A stretch of DNA of 64,000 nt from Symbiodinium natans (GCA_905221605.1 CAJNDS010000017.1:82001-146000), one strand, 5' to 3'; shown: positions 23,954 through 34,593, counted from the first letter of the stretch. Notes: generated by a model from the sequence alone, not told the origin. Numbers and translations are program-made.

Positions 23954-24233
23954 CAGAAACAATTTCTGACCATCTCTGACCGCTATGAGACTTCCGAGCG
24001 CGCCTCCTCCAATCGCGCGGGCGTAGGCAGTGGGTCCGAAGTCTCCGTGACTGGTTCCGGCTGAGACATGCCGTGGAGGATGCAAAGGAAATCCTCAGTG
24101 CAATCTCAGTGCTACGATGTGAGCCTTTCATACTCACGTCAGCATGCTCTTCTCCATCTTCCCGTATCTGCTCGGCCGGGAGTTTGAGGCGCTGACATTG
24201 TGCGAGAGTCCACCGGGTATCTCCCAACCAAGC
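23954..24233 (-). CDS. two candidate exons of an unknown gene
   Basis: Exon 1 (24233-24138, 32 codons) begins after CACCTGGAG with AWLGDTRWTLAQCQRLKL and ends EDGEEHAD directly before the textbook donor GTGAGTATG (24137-24129). Downstream, two continuations are possible. An acceptor ATGTCTCAG near 24061 keeps exon 1's phase and gives PEPVTETSDPLPTP, ending at a stop near 23970. Alternatively an acceptor at 24051 followed by HGDFGPTAYARAIGGGALG reaches another good donor, GTGAGTTCC, at 23953. The first agrees in phase with exon 1 and the second needs an extra exon. Composition and splice sites support coding; no family was recognised. Confidence 0.4.
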
Positions 24234-24246
24234 CTCCAGGTGGACT

Positions 24247-24303
24247 AAAGGCAGGACTCAAAAGGACTCAGAAGGACTCAGAAGGACTCAGAAGGACTCA
24301 TGG
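24247..24303. repeat. short tandem repeat (AGGACTCAGA)
   Basis: Five near-identical 10-bp units. Confidence 0.9.
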
Positions 24304-24399
24304 CCCCCTCCACACATGCGGCTGCATGGAGACATCTAGTGAGATCGAATCGCGCTAGCTTATCCTCGGAACGTCGCTGAACTATTAAATGTCACTAAA

Positions 24400-24832
24400 T
24401 CACAAAAACGGGTCCAAGCACCGAGCTCCTTCAACATGTCCTGCAGCCACACAAGCAGTTTTGGTACTTTCTGCGTTTCTGGATGTCTCGGAAACATTGT
24501 GCCTTGCCTGTTGATACACGAGTTGTTGCATTCTGACCAGCTGACCAGCTGCGCTCCTCCGGATCTTCCAGGCGCCCTCGAAGCTTCGCCTGGTTGTTTT
24601 GGTCATGCCATCTCGGGACAGGATGGGTGAGGCCTCGAAGGACATCGTGACAACAATAATGATGCTGACCTAGCCCCCAAAAAGTGTCAGCACACAGGTG
24701 TCTGCAGAGCATGTGCGCCCGTATGTTATCTGAAAAAAAATCTTTGCAGTTTTTAGCCACTTTACGCCATGAAATCTGCCAGCTTGGGATCGCGCGATAT
24801 GGAAAGATACCCTGGAAGCAGATCTTGTGCAC
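24400..24832 (-). CDS. possible further exon(s) upstream of the 24.2 kb exon
   Basis: Two minus frames look protein-like here. One gives AKLRGRLEDPEERSWSAGQN after an AACAACCAG acceptor-like site (about 24592). The other gives RRSAAGQLVRMQQLVYQQAR. Which one is used cannot be decided. The location upstream of the exon at 24233 on the same strand is compatible with one gene. Confidence 0.2.
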
Positions 24833-24859
24833 ACTCCCTGCATGCCTCTCGCAGGATGG

Positions 24860-24990
24860 CTCTGCCCATAAACGCCGCCTGTGAACTCCGCCCGCAAGCT
24901 TCGTCCATAAACGCCGCCCGTAAACTCCGCCCGTAAGCCCGCCCGTGGACTCCGCCCAGAATCACCGCCTGTAAACCCGCCCTTAAAGTT
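24860..24990. repeat. imperfect CCGCCCGTAAACTC repeats
   Basis: Units of about 17-34 bases built from AACGCCGCCCGTAAACTCCG and CCGCCCGTGGACTCCG variants. Confidence 0.7.
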
Positions 24991-25383
24991 GCCCGTCAAG
25001 CTTCGCAACGTCGCTCCAACGGAACTTCAGCTGCAACACCGTGCGGCCACAGCGCCTGTAATTCAGGAACTGAATTAAAAGGCAGTCCTCTCTTGAGATT
25101 TTAGGGCTCCAGTTCGGGCGCCTTCAAGGGCAGCTCTCAAAGTTGAAACAAGGCCACCTGCTGCCAGCATTTGCTGCCCTAGAGGACGCAGCGAAAAGCA
25201 ACACCCCCCAAGTCTGTCTTGCAGAATCAAGACCGTTCTTCAGAGGCTGCCCTGCCCCCTACAAGTAAGGATTTCTTTTGCAGCTCGGAGGCTGCATATC
25301 ACGCAATCAATGTTGATATGAACAAGGCCAGTCTGAACATCTCATCTGGGACACCAATCAAATGATCCCTGCAGAAAAAGCCA

Positions 25384-25622
25384 CACACACACACACACAC
25401 GCGCACATACACACGCGCGCACGCACGCACGCATGCACGCACGGACGCACGGACGCACGGACGCACGGATGCACGGATGCACGGACGCACGGACGCACGG
25501 ACGCACGGATGCACGGACGCACGGACGCACGGACGCACGGACGCACGGACGCACGCACGCACGCACGCACGCAAGGACGCGCGGACGCACAGACGCACGG
25601 ACGGACGGACGGACGGAGCGGG
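25384..25622. repeat. (AC)n and (ACGCACGG)n microsatellite
   Basis: CA dinucleotides at 25384-25400 grade into octamers ACGCACGG/ATGCACGG and then GGAC tetramers. The RTDARTHG and VRPCVRAS repeat frames on both strands are by-products. Confidence 0.95.
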
Positions 25623-25854
25623 CGGGGAGAAATCCCTTGCAGAGAGGCCTCTTGGTCTCTGGTTGTGACTTGGCTCCCCTCTTGGTGCCCGACCGGACGC
25701 CGCTCTCGCCCGCCAGGCTGAGCCTTCCGAGATTCCAGGCAAAAAAGGAGAGAGGGAGAGAGAGGGAGAGAGAGGGCGAGAGATCCCAAAAGCATTTTAG
25801 AGCCGTGCTTAAGACCTCACTACTGTAAGAAATTGCTAGTATCATCCATCACTA

Positions 25855-26490
25855 CATCCAACACGACATCTATGACGACATCCATCCACGACGACATCCA
25901 TCCTTGCGTCAACGACGACAACGAAGACGTTTCACGATGGTTCACGAAAACCATTTTCGACAACGCGAAAACACGCAGAGGGTTGTCGTTCGCGTGATCG
26001 CGATGCGCCGCGCACACACATTCGACAACGCCAAAACACGCAGACCCTCTGCGTGGATGCGGCGTGTCGTGATCGCACGAACGACAACCCTCTGCGTGTT
26101 GGGGCGTTGTCGAAACGCAAAAGCGACGATCCTCTGCGTGCACGCGGCGTGTCGTGATCGCACGAACGACAATCCTCCTCGCTTTGCGTTTCGACAACGC
26201 CCAAACACGAAGCGGGTCATCGTTCGTGCAAACACAACACGCCGCGCCCATGCAGAGGGTCCTCGTTTTTGCGTTTTGACAACGCCCAAACACGCAGAGG
26301 GTTGTCGTTCGCGCGATCACGACACGCCGCGCCCACGCAGAGGGTCCTCGATTTTGCTTTTCGACAACGCCCAAACATGCAGAGGGTTGTCGTTCGTGCG
26401 ATCACGACACGCCGCATCCACGCAGAGGATCATCGTTTTTGCATTTCGACAACGCCCAAACACGCAGAGGGTCTTCGTTTTGGCACTTTT
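25855..26490. repeat. minisatellite, about 75-80 bp units (CGCAGAGGGTTGTCG core)
   Basis: About eight imperfect units carry CAACGCCCAAACACGCAGAG followed by GGTTGTCGTTCGCGCGATCA and CGACACGCCGC. The reverse complement of the core, GACAACCCTCTGCG, is also the core of the array at 60640-60990. A 184-codon minus frame and a 210-codon plus frame (25904-26536) run through it and are repeat products. Confidence 0.85.
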
Positions 26491-26499
26491 CTTGATGAA

Positions 26500-29400
26500 G
26501 CGCCGCGGCTCCCGCCAACCCTACCCCGTGCTTTAAAACATTTTAGTTTTAAGAGGAAAACCCATCAAAACCCATCACGCCACGAAATCCATCAAATCCA
26601 TCACACCATCCATCACGTCATCCATATAACGGCACTCTTGACCGACAACCGACAACCACCTCCGCTGAAAAAACCCTCCGCCATGCTTTCGGGAACTAGA
26701 AGCAAAAGCCACAGGAGAGCTACAGCAACAAAGTGGGGCCGTTCTTCTCTTCGAACAGTTGGGAGATCTAACCTCCTTGCCTGCAAAGATCTGCAACGTA
26801 TAGGACATTTCTCTCTTTCCTGCCTGGGAGCGCACACGTCGCAGCCTGAGCAAAGCGGCGTCAAGGCATCTCTGCGGTGATGATCGTATGAGTCTCAGCG
26901 CTGTGCGAGCTGATGCTGACGCACTTCTCACCTCGGCACTCCCAAAGGTAAGCTAGGTCTGCTGGTCTGCTCTCCATGCCATCCTCCATCCGACCTTCTC
27001 AGATCCGAAGTCTAAGTAGTTTTTTTTCCGAGCGTTCGAGCAAAATGCCTTCAAACGTCCTTGAGGCCCTCTCTCGGCCCGAAACACTCTCTAGACTCTG
27101 TAGGGATCCCGAGGTCCCTGTTGTCGCATGCCTACGAGTCCTATGCAGAAATTCGGCTGCACGATGCTTCGCAACCCTAGTCATGTCCAGCATCCTGCAG
27201 CAACCGTTGCAACACCGATGCCATTAACTTTGCTTCTGCGCCGCTCAACACTTAGCAGACTTAGCAGACTCAGCGTTTCAACGACTTAGCACAAGATAGC
27301 CTAAGATGGCACAACTGCTCAATTCCACGCCCAGCGTCCCATGGACAGCTTGTCAAAAGCCCGAAAGCACGCTCGGTCAGCCACGTGGTCCTGCCGAGCT
27401 CTGCTCGTGAGCCCTAGCGAGCCCTAGTCAGCCGACTGCAAAGTAGAACACCGTGTGGCCTGCCACGGACCATGCGTCCACTTCCGAGCACCCTCCTGCG
27501 CTACACTCCGTTCAGAACTCAGAATCCCGCCACGTAGCAATCTATAGAATCTATCAACCGTCATCAGATTTCAGCCATCGCCTGGGTTTGCAGAAGCAGG
27601 ATCGTTGCCAAAGCTTCGCTCCACCCAAGAACGCCAGAGCCGTCGCAGTTAGCGGCAGGGAGCACCTGACGCAGCACGCCTTATGCCCACATGTCTCTTG
27701 GCCCACAAATACCCTCGAGCTTCCGGCACAAAGCAACGCCTCGGTCAAATTCAGCTCAAGACTGCGCAAGATGATACAAAATAATTGAAAATAATGCTGG
27801 AGTGTACTATGATGTACTGTGCTCCAAAGGCTGATGTCTGACCTTCATCAGTTGCAGCACCAGCTGGTGGCTCGGAAGAAGGTTGCATGAACTGCCCATC
27901 CTGACGGGTTCAGGAATGATTGAATGAAAACGCCGCTTCTCCTGTCGCTTCGTTGTTGTGCTCTTGCAGGCCTTTGCACGGTGGATGATATGGACTGCTC
28001 TGTCAGGGGCCCTCGACATTGAACCTGGTATCAATCTGTATCAACGACCACTCTCTTCCAGCTTTGCCAAGGCAGCGACTGCAGAATACTAAAGCTGCTG
28101 AGTCAGCCTCCATGGCGCGAAACAAGGCCTGCAGCGAGTGGGTCTCTGAATCCTCCAGCGAGAGCAAGGGGGACCACTGGAAACACAGTGCACAGACTTC
28201 ACAGGTCTCTCTGCGTCCTCCAACTCCCGAGCGACTGCCTCTCTGACATCGTTACAGGAGTACGCATTGAAGACGCATACTTCATACGCACATTACATGC
28301 GCACGCACACGTTAAACATTTGACTCTCAGAGAGATCAGATCTACTTAGCTCAGCACTCAACAAGAACAAACACTCAACAAATTCATGGCTCTGAGTCAG
28401 AAAACATGTCAACACATGGCTCTTTCTCGCTCTCCCTCTATCTCAGGGCGCCCCACCAGGAAGAAAAGACGTCGGATCGACGGGACTTCCGCCAGAATGC
28501 TGAGATCGCCGATGAACCTCTCTTCCCCGATTCGGGCACGTGCTCATACGTGCTCGACGTGTTCGTTGTTCCCACGATTGGGAGTGGACCTGGGCATCAC
28601 CACGGCAGCTGCGTGGCCCATGTCCTCCTCCACTGCGGCCACCTGAACTTCGATTGAAGAACCCCTCCGCCTGCCCCAGCCCCGCACGGCTTTCTTCGCA
28701 TCCGCAAGCCCTTGAGTTCAGCCCGCGGCAAGCCAGGGATGTTTGCAAACTTGCGATGCCGTCCTCGGAAGGCTGGGCAGTGGCTGGAAGCTGCGCGCTA
28801 AGAAGCCTGGCGGCTTTGGGAACCTTTGAGCACTGCAGTGAGGCTTGAAGTGGAGAATCTCGTGGGGACTAATCTTTTTGTAATCTTTTCTTCTGTTGAA
28901 CCCGGGCCCGAACACCAAACAGTTTTCCCTTCCTCCCTCCTCTGAAAAATGTCTTCCCGGCAAGCTTTCACCAAGTTCCTGTTGTCTCCCAAGGCGCCAG
29001 ACCACGACAGAACTCAGACAAGCAGAGCTCTTCAAAGCACAGACAGACGACGAGAGCTCTTCAGGGAAGAGATGGGAAGAGGGCTCACCTCTGCACTGCC
29101 TGCTGCCCTCGGTAGTTTCATTACCCACCACTATGCGAAGTCTGATATTTAATGCTGCGTCCCTGAATAAAGGTCAGAAGGCCTGGAGCCGTTGAACCCT
29201 AGGAGGCCTGACGGGTTCAAGCCTGAAACTTCCATCTTCAGAATCCCCCAAGTTTTGTTGGAACTGGGCTTTTTACACATACAAAGCGCCTTTCAAGTTG
29301 GAATTTGCACAATTCCGAGAAGCAAAGGGAAGGGGGGAAGAGGGGGGGGGGGGGGGTTCCAAAGAGACCTTCCAAACAAACCGGAACAGCTGCCCTCCGG

Positions 29401-30300
29401 AGGTTGGAGAGAGTCGTGAAAAGGAGAAGATGGGGGAGCCTGGAGCCCTTCACCAGAAGCTTCGAAGCTTCAGAGCCTCAGGTTCAGGCCCCTCAGCCCG
29501 AAAAGCTGCAGGACTTGAGGCCTGAAGAGCCCCCGGAAGTCATCTTTCAAGGGAGGAGGTTGAGAGCTTCTCAACCCCTCAACCCCCCAATTTCCCAACC
29601 TCCCCACCCCCAACCACTTCATGTTGTTTAGAGTGTTCAAAAGAAAATAATTGGGGGCGAGGGGCGGGAGCCTTCAGAGACTGAACCGAGCACATTATAA
29701 CTTGATTCATGCCTACTCCTGACGGCGGTGCAAAACTACGAAAACTCCATCGACATAGCAAAAGAAGACCTCGTCTGAACGCATCGTTTTCGGCTCATTG
29801 TTTGGAGTTTGGGGCGCACGCCGAAAGACCGATTCTGCGAAGGAGGTGGAACTGCTCCGGATCGCTTGCAGCTTCATGCAAGAAAGCAGGCCGAAGCAGG
29901 AATAGTCAGGGGCATGGTTTTCTGAGAGCTCCGGCATCGTGAGCTGGCCGATATATACCTTTAGAGGTTTGCAAGCCCGGTGTGCAGCCTTTGTTCTTTG
30001 CAGTTTCAGGCCTCTAGTGGGGCCACTGCAGGCTACCAAGGCCCAAATAGATAAGGAGATGAATTCAACCTTTCTGCTTTTCTGCTGAAGATGTTGTTGA
30101 TGATGTGCTGGGCTTGGCGAAGGGAGTAAAGGGACTGCCTACAGCATGCCGATGTCCGGTCGAACCCCGGCCAGGCCCTGCGTCTTCCCTGAGGCGAGCT
30201 CGGCCGATCTTCAGGCAGCAGCTGCAGAAGTTTCTGCAACCTCACAAAGTTTCGAAAATGCCTTATTGCCTTGCCCAACAGACACGCGGCTCAGGATGCG
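26500..30300. other. unassigned sequence, no gene established
   Basis: A minus frame near 26800 contains MSYTLQIFAGKEV, which loosely recalls the start of a ubiquitin-like fold but is too short to call. A poly-G run lies at 29341-29356 in purine-rich sequence. No exon could be tied to splice sites. Confidence 0.3.
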
Positions 30301-30374
30301 ACAGATCCTGCGCGAAGCCAGAGAGCGTCACTCCATCTACTACAATTGGCTCCTGGAAACTCCGTCAACGACTT

Positions 30375-30840
30375 TCAGATCTAAAGTTCTAAAGCTTGAC
30401 AGGAGGAATATAGAGGAATCTATGGAAAAATATGGAATCTATGGAATCGAGACAGAGTCTGGCGGCCTCGGGCACTGCGGAGCCCCGTTGCTTCAGCCGC
30501 GAGGCCTCCCGAAAGGTAAGGGACTGAGAAAAAGAATCAGGATGAGAAGGGAGAACTGAGAAGGGAGGGGGACGGAGTGACTGCACTGGAAAGCTCAGAT
30601 CTCCCGTGCCGCCTTGGTGATGCCCGAGGTTCTGCACGGCAAGAGCCTTGCTGTGGGCCGCAATACGCAGCAATCATGTCACAGACGGCTTCGTGCAACC
30701 TCCCCGTGAGCATCGCATGGAGGCAAACGCCCAGGGACCTGACAAAGAAGAGAGAGGAGAAAAGGACAAACAACAGGAGTTGGATGGGAAAAAGCTGCTG
30801 GCAAAGACTGCTGGGCAGGAACGATTTGGGGACCCTGAGG
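30375..30840 (+). CDS. Rab/Ras-like small GTPase fragment
   Basis: The peptide KTAGQERFGD at about 30808-30837 contains TAGQERF, the switch II motif of Rab GTPases, where Gln is the residue that positions water for GTP hydrolysis. An acceptor-like GGCAAAG lies just before ACTGCTGGG, so a preceding exon could supply the Asp of DTAGQERF. Upstream in the same frame is ELDGKK, and at about 30386-30410 (after an acceptor-like GACTTTCAG) is SKVLKLD. Both resemble the beta2-beta3 strand of Rabs (DFxxKxxxLDGKK). The P-loop GxGKS, NKxD and C-terminal cysteines were not found, so this may be part of an intron-rich gene or a decayed copy. The motif is unlikely by chance; completeness is unsupported. Confidence 0.4.
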
Positions 30841-31122
30841 TCTGCACCACATGTCGGCCCGGTCGGCCAGGTGGGCCACCACCTCACCTCAGCTCTGCTT
30901 ACTCGCGTTTACGTCTTGGCCGTTTCGCGACAATTTTCTGGGTGGGTGAAGGGGGGTAGCGAGCCATCTCTCATGAAGCAAGAAAAACACACATCTCTCT
31001 CAGCTGCGGAGCCTACTTGGTGTAAACAGCCAAAGGCACTGTCATCCATCACCTCGGGCGCCTTAGCTGCGAGTTGAAACCTGAGAGTCCTGAGAGGCTG
31101 TGCCATGCTTTACGGCTGGCTG

Positions 31123-31300
31123 TCAAAGTAATTTCCAATGCCAAGGTTCGATGAAGTGGCTGGTGCCAACACCCCCGGGAATGGTCAGCTCATGAACCTC
31201 AGGGCAGAGCGGGCAGGAAAACATAGGAGGACGTTGCCGGACATCTCGCTCCAATTCGGGCACCGGAAATCTCAGATTTGAATCAAAACATGGAAACGGG
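31123..31300 (-). CDS. possible exon with a CPLC motif
   Basis: A minus frame ending with a stop at 31123 reads RPPMFSCPLCPEVHEL and then TIPGGVGTSHFIEPWHWKLL. The composition is protein-like and a CxxC is present, but there is no complete zinc-finger pattern. It lies downstream of the kinase exons on the same strand, so it could be the kinase's 3' end or the next gene. Confidence 0.25.
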
Positions 31301-31768
31301 ATGACGCTGCTGATCACTACATGAAAACAGTGCATACTTCTTCGACTCTCTGAAATCAATCAACCCATGCTGGTGTAACTTCACATGGGAGTGGGTTGGA
31401 TTTCGAGTTTAGGAGGTTAGGAGGGTGGGGCGGATCAGCATCCCAGCTCGAGTGCCCTGTGTGTACCTTGCTGGCTATCACCAGAGGAAGCTTTGTTGCC
31501 ACCGGGACCAGCAGGAGGAGCCATCTGATAGTGGTGGGTCTGAGACACGCCCTGCACACCACTACACACCAGAGGGTGGCCTCCAAAGGGCATGCTGAGG
31601 CAAAAGCTTTTAGAGATGACAAGTCGCTCGCAAAAAAAACAATAGAAACAAAAAAACACACACTGAAAAGAGAATAGACCTAATTGACCTCTGCAACACA
31701 CAAGCTCTCCGCGTCATACGCCCATGTCCAGGTGCCCGGGCCATCCTTGCGTCCCCACCGTAAGAGAC

Positions 31769-33262
31769 CTGTAACGGCCAGGCATGGCCGAAGTCCTTAC
31801 GGCTGCCAAGAGAGTTACCCAAAGGGTGCACAAGTGTATTGGCGGGTGAATGCGCCAGACAAATCCCCCGCAGATCCCCCAGATGATCCGAGCTTCCACC
31901 AACTTCAGCTGCGCCTGGCGATGCTTGGCTTTTGAGGTGCACAAAGCGAGGCGAAGCTGTTGCCTTGTTCTTGTCGGTGCTCGAGAAGATGAAATGGTCC
32001 AGCTTGACATCTCGGTGGATCACCTGGGCTTTCTCGCCATGACGGGCGGACGGACAATGAAACAGGGTTCAACTGCAAAACCCAGGTTGCCCACACCGTG
32101 GCCGTGCAAGTGCAAGATGGCCGAAAGCATTTGCCAAAAGAGTCGTCCCACCTGGCGCTTTAACAGGGAGTGACCGGCCATCGGGACTGGACCACACCCA
32201 ATCTTCTAAGGGCGCTTCCAGCCTCGTGCTCGGGCAAGGCCGTGCGACCTCCACAAAGGCGAGCGAGCGACATAAAGGAGAGTTGCTTGTTGGGGTCGTC
32301 TGTGTGTATTGAATGTTGAATGTATTGCTTGCAGTCCTTCCATGGATGCCACGAGCTCTTCATTGGCCTCGGCTCTGACATGGCGACACAAAGCAACGTG
32401 AGCCCCCAATCGTCTAAGAATGTTGTGCATTGCAGCAAAGGCCGCGGGTCCCCGCGGCGCCTGGGGAGCTCTCGGCGCTTGCGCTTGTGCCCAGGACTGC
32501 ACTGCCAGAGCTCGCGGACCTTCGGGCTTCACAGCTTCGAGGGGAGGCTCAAGGGTATGCGTATCCAAGGGTGTGCCGGGCACACCAGTGCCCAAGGCTC
32601 TGGCTTCGACCGTTGGGCAGCAGCAGCTCCGACAGGCTCCCGCCTCGCACAGCTGTGGTGGTTCATACATCTCCAGCGTCCCGCCATCTTATTCGGTCAG
32701 CTTTTGAGAGTTTGAGAGCAAACTTGACACAACAATGGCATCATTTAAGCCTTGCAACAGCTCCATCACAAGGTACAGGTCATCCTGGCCCCACGCATGC
32801 CGTGCATTGCTGCGCATCATGACAACATCCATTAGAATCTCTTTTACTAGAGACAAGCAAGGTGACCGCGCCTGGCACTCAAACACCTCATGGAGCTTCG
32901 CCACGTTTGGATGGTCCAGGCCTGGTCACACAAGCACACATCAACGTACAAGCGCAATGAGGAGAAGCCTCTCTCTTCTTCAAAAAAGCCTCTCAAAAGA
33001 GAGTATCAGGCAAGGGGATGGGAGAAGCCTTAGCGGAGAGAGGAGATGTCCCTGCTGGGGAGATGCGAGGAGCCCCATGCGAGGCCTCAAGCGCGTGGTA
33101 CAGGAGCACTTTACAAGGAAAAGCTCTCGGAGTTTCTATTCTTTTCTTGGTGCTTGGAAGTACCGGTTTTCTCTCGTTCACCGGGCCAGCCTTCTCTGTT
33201 CTGCCACTTCCTGCTGCCCCAGATTCAAGGCTCGGGCGCAGAAGGACTTCAACTTCCTGGGC
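31769..33262 (-). CDS. CaMK/CDPK-like Ser/Thr protein kinase, multi-exon, partial
   Basis: Minus-strand exons give consecutive kinase subdomains in one running frame. 33262-33238: alpha-C (AQEVEVLLR). 32921-32879: beta4 (LDHPNVAKLHEVF). 32809-32751: hinge (DDLYLVMELLQ). From 32687: GGTLEMYEPPQL. 32151-32095: alpha-E (LFWQMLSAILHLHGHG). 32023-31964: catalytic loop VIHRDVKLDHFIF with the catalytic Asp and Lys. 31914-31897: QLKLV. 31795-31769: DFG Mg-binding motif. Usual Asn after HRDxKxx is His here (KLDH), a deviation worth noting. Introns are 49-316 bp; three start with GC, three with GT and the one before DFG apparently with GA. The stretch between about 32620 and 32152 is unresolved, as are the Gly-loop/VAIK exons upstream and the C-lobe downstream (a THHYQMAP peptide near 31541-31518 may be subdomain VIII). 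The Leu-Asp after HRDVK points to the CDPK/CaMK group; the substrate is unknown. No EF hands were seen. Confidence 0.7.
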
Positions 33263-33482
33263 CTTCGCAGATTGATCATATTGATCGAAGATTGCGGAGA
33301 TACATAGAACATTCACGCCGCTACACCACGACTGCCTCCTCCCTCCTCCGTCTGCTCGGCTCTCGAGAAGAATTCCGTTGAACCTGGCAGTGGGGATGGG
33401 GACAGCGGGGGGACGGGGGGGCGCATCCGTCTTCATGGCTCCTCGTCCGTGTCGGCAGCCGTGCTGCGACCGTGCGCCTCGG

Positions 33483-33622
33483 ATGCTCTCTCTCTCTCTC
33501 TCGTTCTCTTCGTCTTCTTCTTCTGCGCACTTTAGTTAGGGTTTTGTTTTTTTTTCTCTCTCTCTCTCTCTCTCTCTCCCTCTCTCGCTCTCTCTCTCTC
33601 TCTCTCGCCCTCTCTCTCTGTT

Positions 33623-33660
<38 letters not shown>
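33483..33660. repeat. (CT)n-rich dinucleotide tract
   Basis: Several CT runs are broken by TTTTTTT and CGCC interruptions, ending just before a poly-C run (33675-33687). RERERE-type minus frames are artefacts. Confidence 0.95.
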
Positions 33661-33662
<2 letters not shown>

Positions 33663-33706
33663 CCTGCACGCATGGCCCCCCCCCCCCAAGAGGAGAGCCG
33701 CGCCCA

Positions 33707-33725
33707 GTAGCCATTTTGGCTCAAG
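33707..33725 (+). other. DinoSL relic (spliced leader remnant, probable retroposed mRNA)
   Basis: The 19 bases GTAGCCATTTTGGCTCAAG equal positions 4-22 of the 22-nt dinoflagellate spliced leader, which is added to nuclear mRNAs by trans-splicing. In an SL RNA gene the leader is followed by a GT donor; here TCTGG follows, so it is not an SL gene. Leader sequence in the genome is known from recycled mRNAs reinserted as cDNA. The 5' end is altered (CGCCCA instead of the CC before GTAG). Downstream plus frames (33900-34103, 34022-34360) are broken and unidentified; no poly-A end was found. Confidence 0.8.
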
Positions 33726-34480
33726 TCTGGAAGGGGAACCTGCCCCCCCGACTGGGCTTGAGTCAGCCGCGCCGCACGGTTCAAACCCACGAAGCCCGCG
33801 CCGGACCCTAGAAACCCTTCAGGGGGGGTAATTCCGGGGGCGCATGACCAGTCAGGCTTGGCTGGACTAGGGGGGCTGCTTCGTCCCTAATCGAACGGCG
33901 TGAGGCGGAAGGGGAGGCGCACTGCAACTTTTAAGGACGGACGTGGCCACTCTATTGCTTGCGCATGGTTTTCTAGTGAACTCTTCAGGACTTGCACTGC
34001 TAGGTTCCAAGTTCTACTTTCATGCTACCCCACCAATCAGCCCAAAAGTTGGAGAAACTCCCGCCATGGGGGAGAGGCCAACGACAAGATCGTGACGCAC
34101 TGACTCCAAGGGGGGCACTGCAAGACCATCGCCTTGGACCCCAACGTCAGGCAACAAGGACATGTGCTGCATCAGGGGAGTCGCTGCAAAAAGGGACACA
34201 GAGATCAAGCCCTATGACATCGCTGGGAGACTGCAAAGAGCGAGGGCGTGATCGTGCTTGTGGCAGGAAGATCGAGATTGCAACCAACGCGGGAGGAAGG
34301 GGTGGCGTTGGAGGGGGACTGGGAGGTGCAAGCCACAAACACATCCAGGTGACAATGTGAATAGGGGAACTGGAGCAGCAGAGGAGGAGAACATGGGAGA
34401 AGACAACAACAGAGACGCCATTGCTCGGGGCTTATCGACACTACATCAGCGATAAGGAGTACTGATGCGCGTGTTCTGAA
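33726..34480 (+). pseudogene. possible decayed retrocopy downstream of the DinoSL relic
   Basis: If the leader relic marks a reinserted mRNA, the cDNA should lie here. The plus strand has overlapping frames of 67 codons (33900-34103) and 112 codons (34022-34360), and in the third frame a coding-like GNKDMCCIRGVAAKRDTEIK between two stops. Switching between frames would be needed to read through, as in a decayed copy. No family was recognised. This is inferred from position. Confidence 0.25.
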
Positions 34481-34553
34481 GGGCACAACTTGATCTAATC
34501 TCCCTAGAAACTCAAATCCTGTAACACACCACCCCACTGCCACTCTGCAGGGT

Positions 34554-34593
<40 letters not shown>

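Noticed and set aside
25299-25845. Several ORFs of 119-167 codons rich in Arg, Thr, Asp, Cys and Val
   Set aside because: They are products of the ACGCACGG microsatellite.
26780-26860. Ubiquitin-like start (SYTLQIFAGKEV)
   Set aside because: The similarity covers about a dozen residues, breaks off immediately, and no splice sites support extension.
32785-32880. GA-AG intron in the kinase between VF and DDLY
   Set aside because: A GT-AG intron (32878-32810) fits the phase and gives a longer natural linker (DNARHAWGQ), so the non-canonical version is unnecessary.
33707-33760. Spliced-leader RNA gene
   Set aside because: The leader is not followed by a GT donor, and no Sm-site context was seen; a relic fits better.
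33770-33800. tRNA T-arm (GGTTCAAACCC-like)
   Set aside because: The TTCAAAC loop is present but the flanking bases do not form a five-pair stem, and no acceptor, D or anticodon arms fit.
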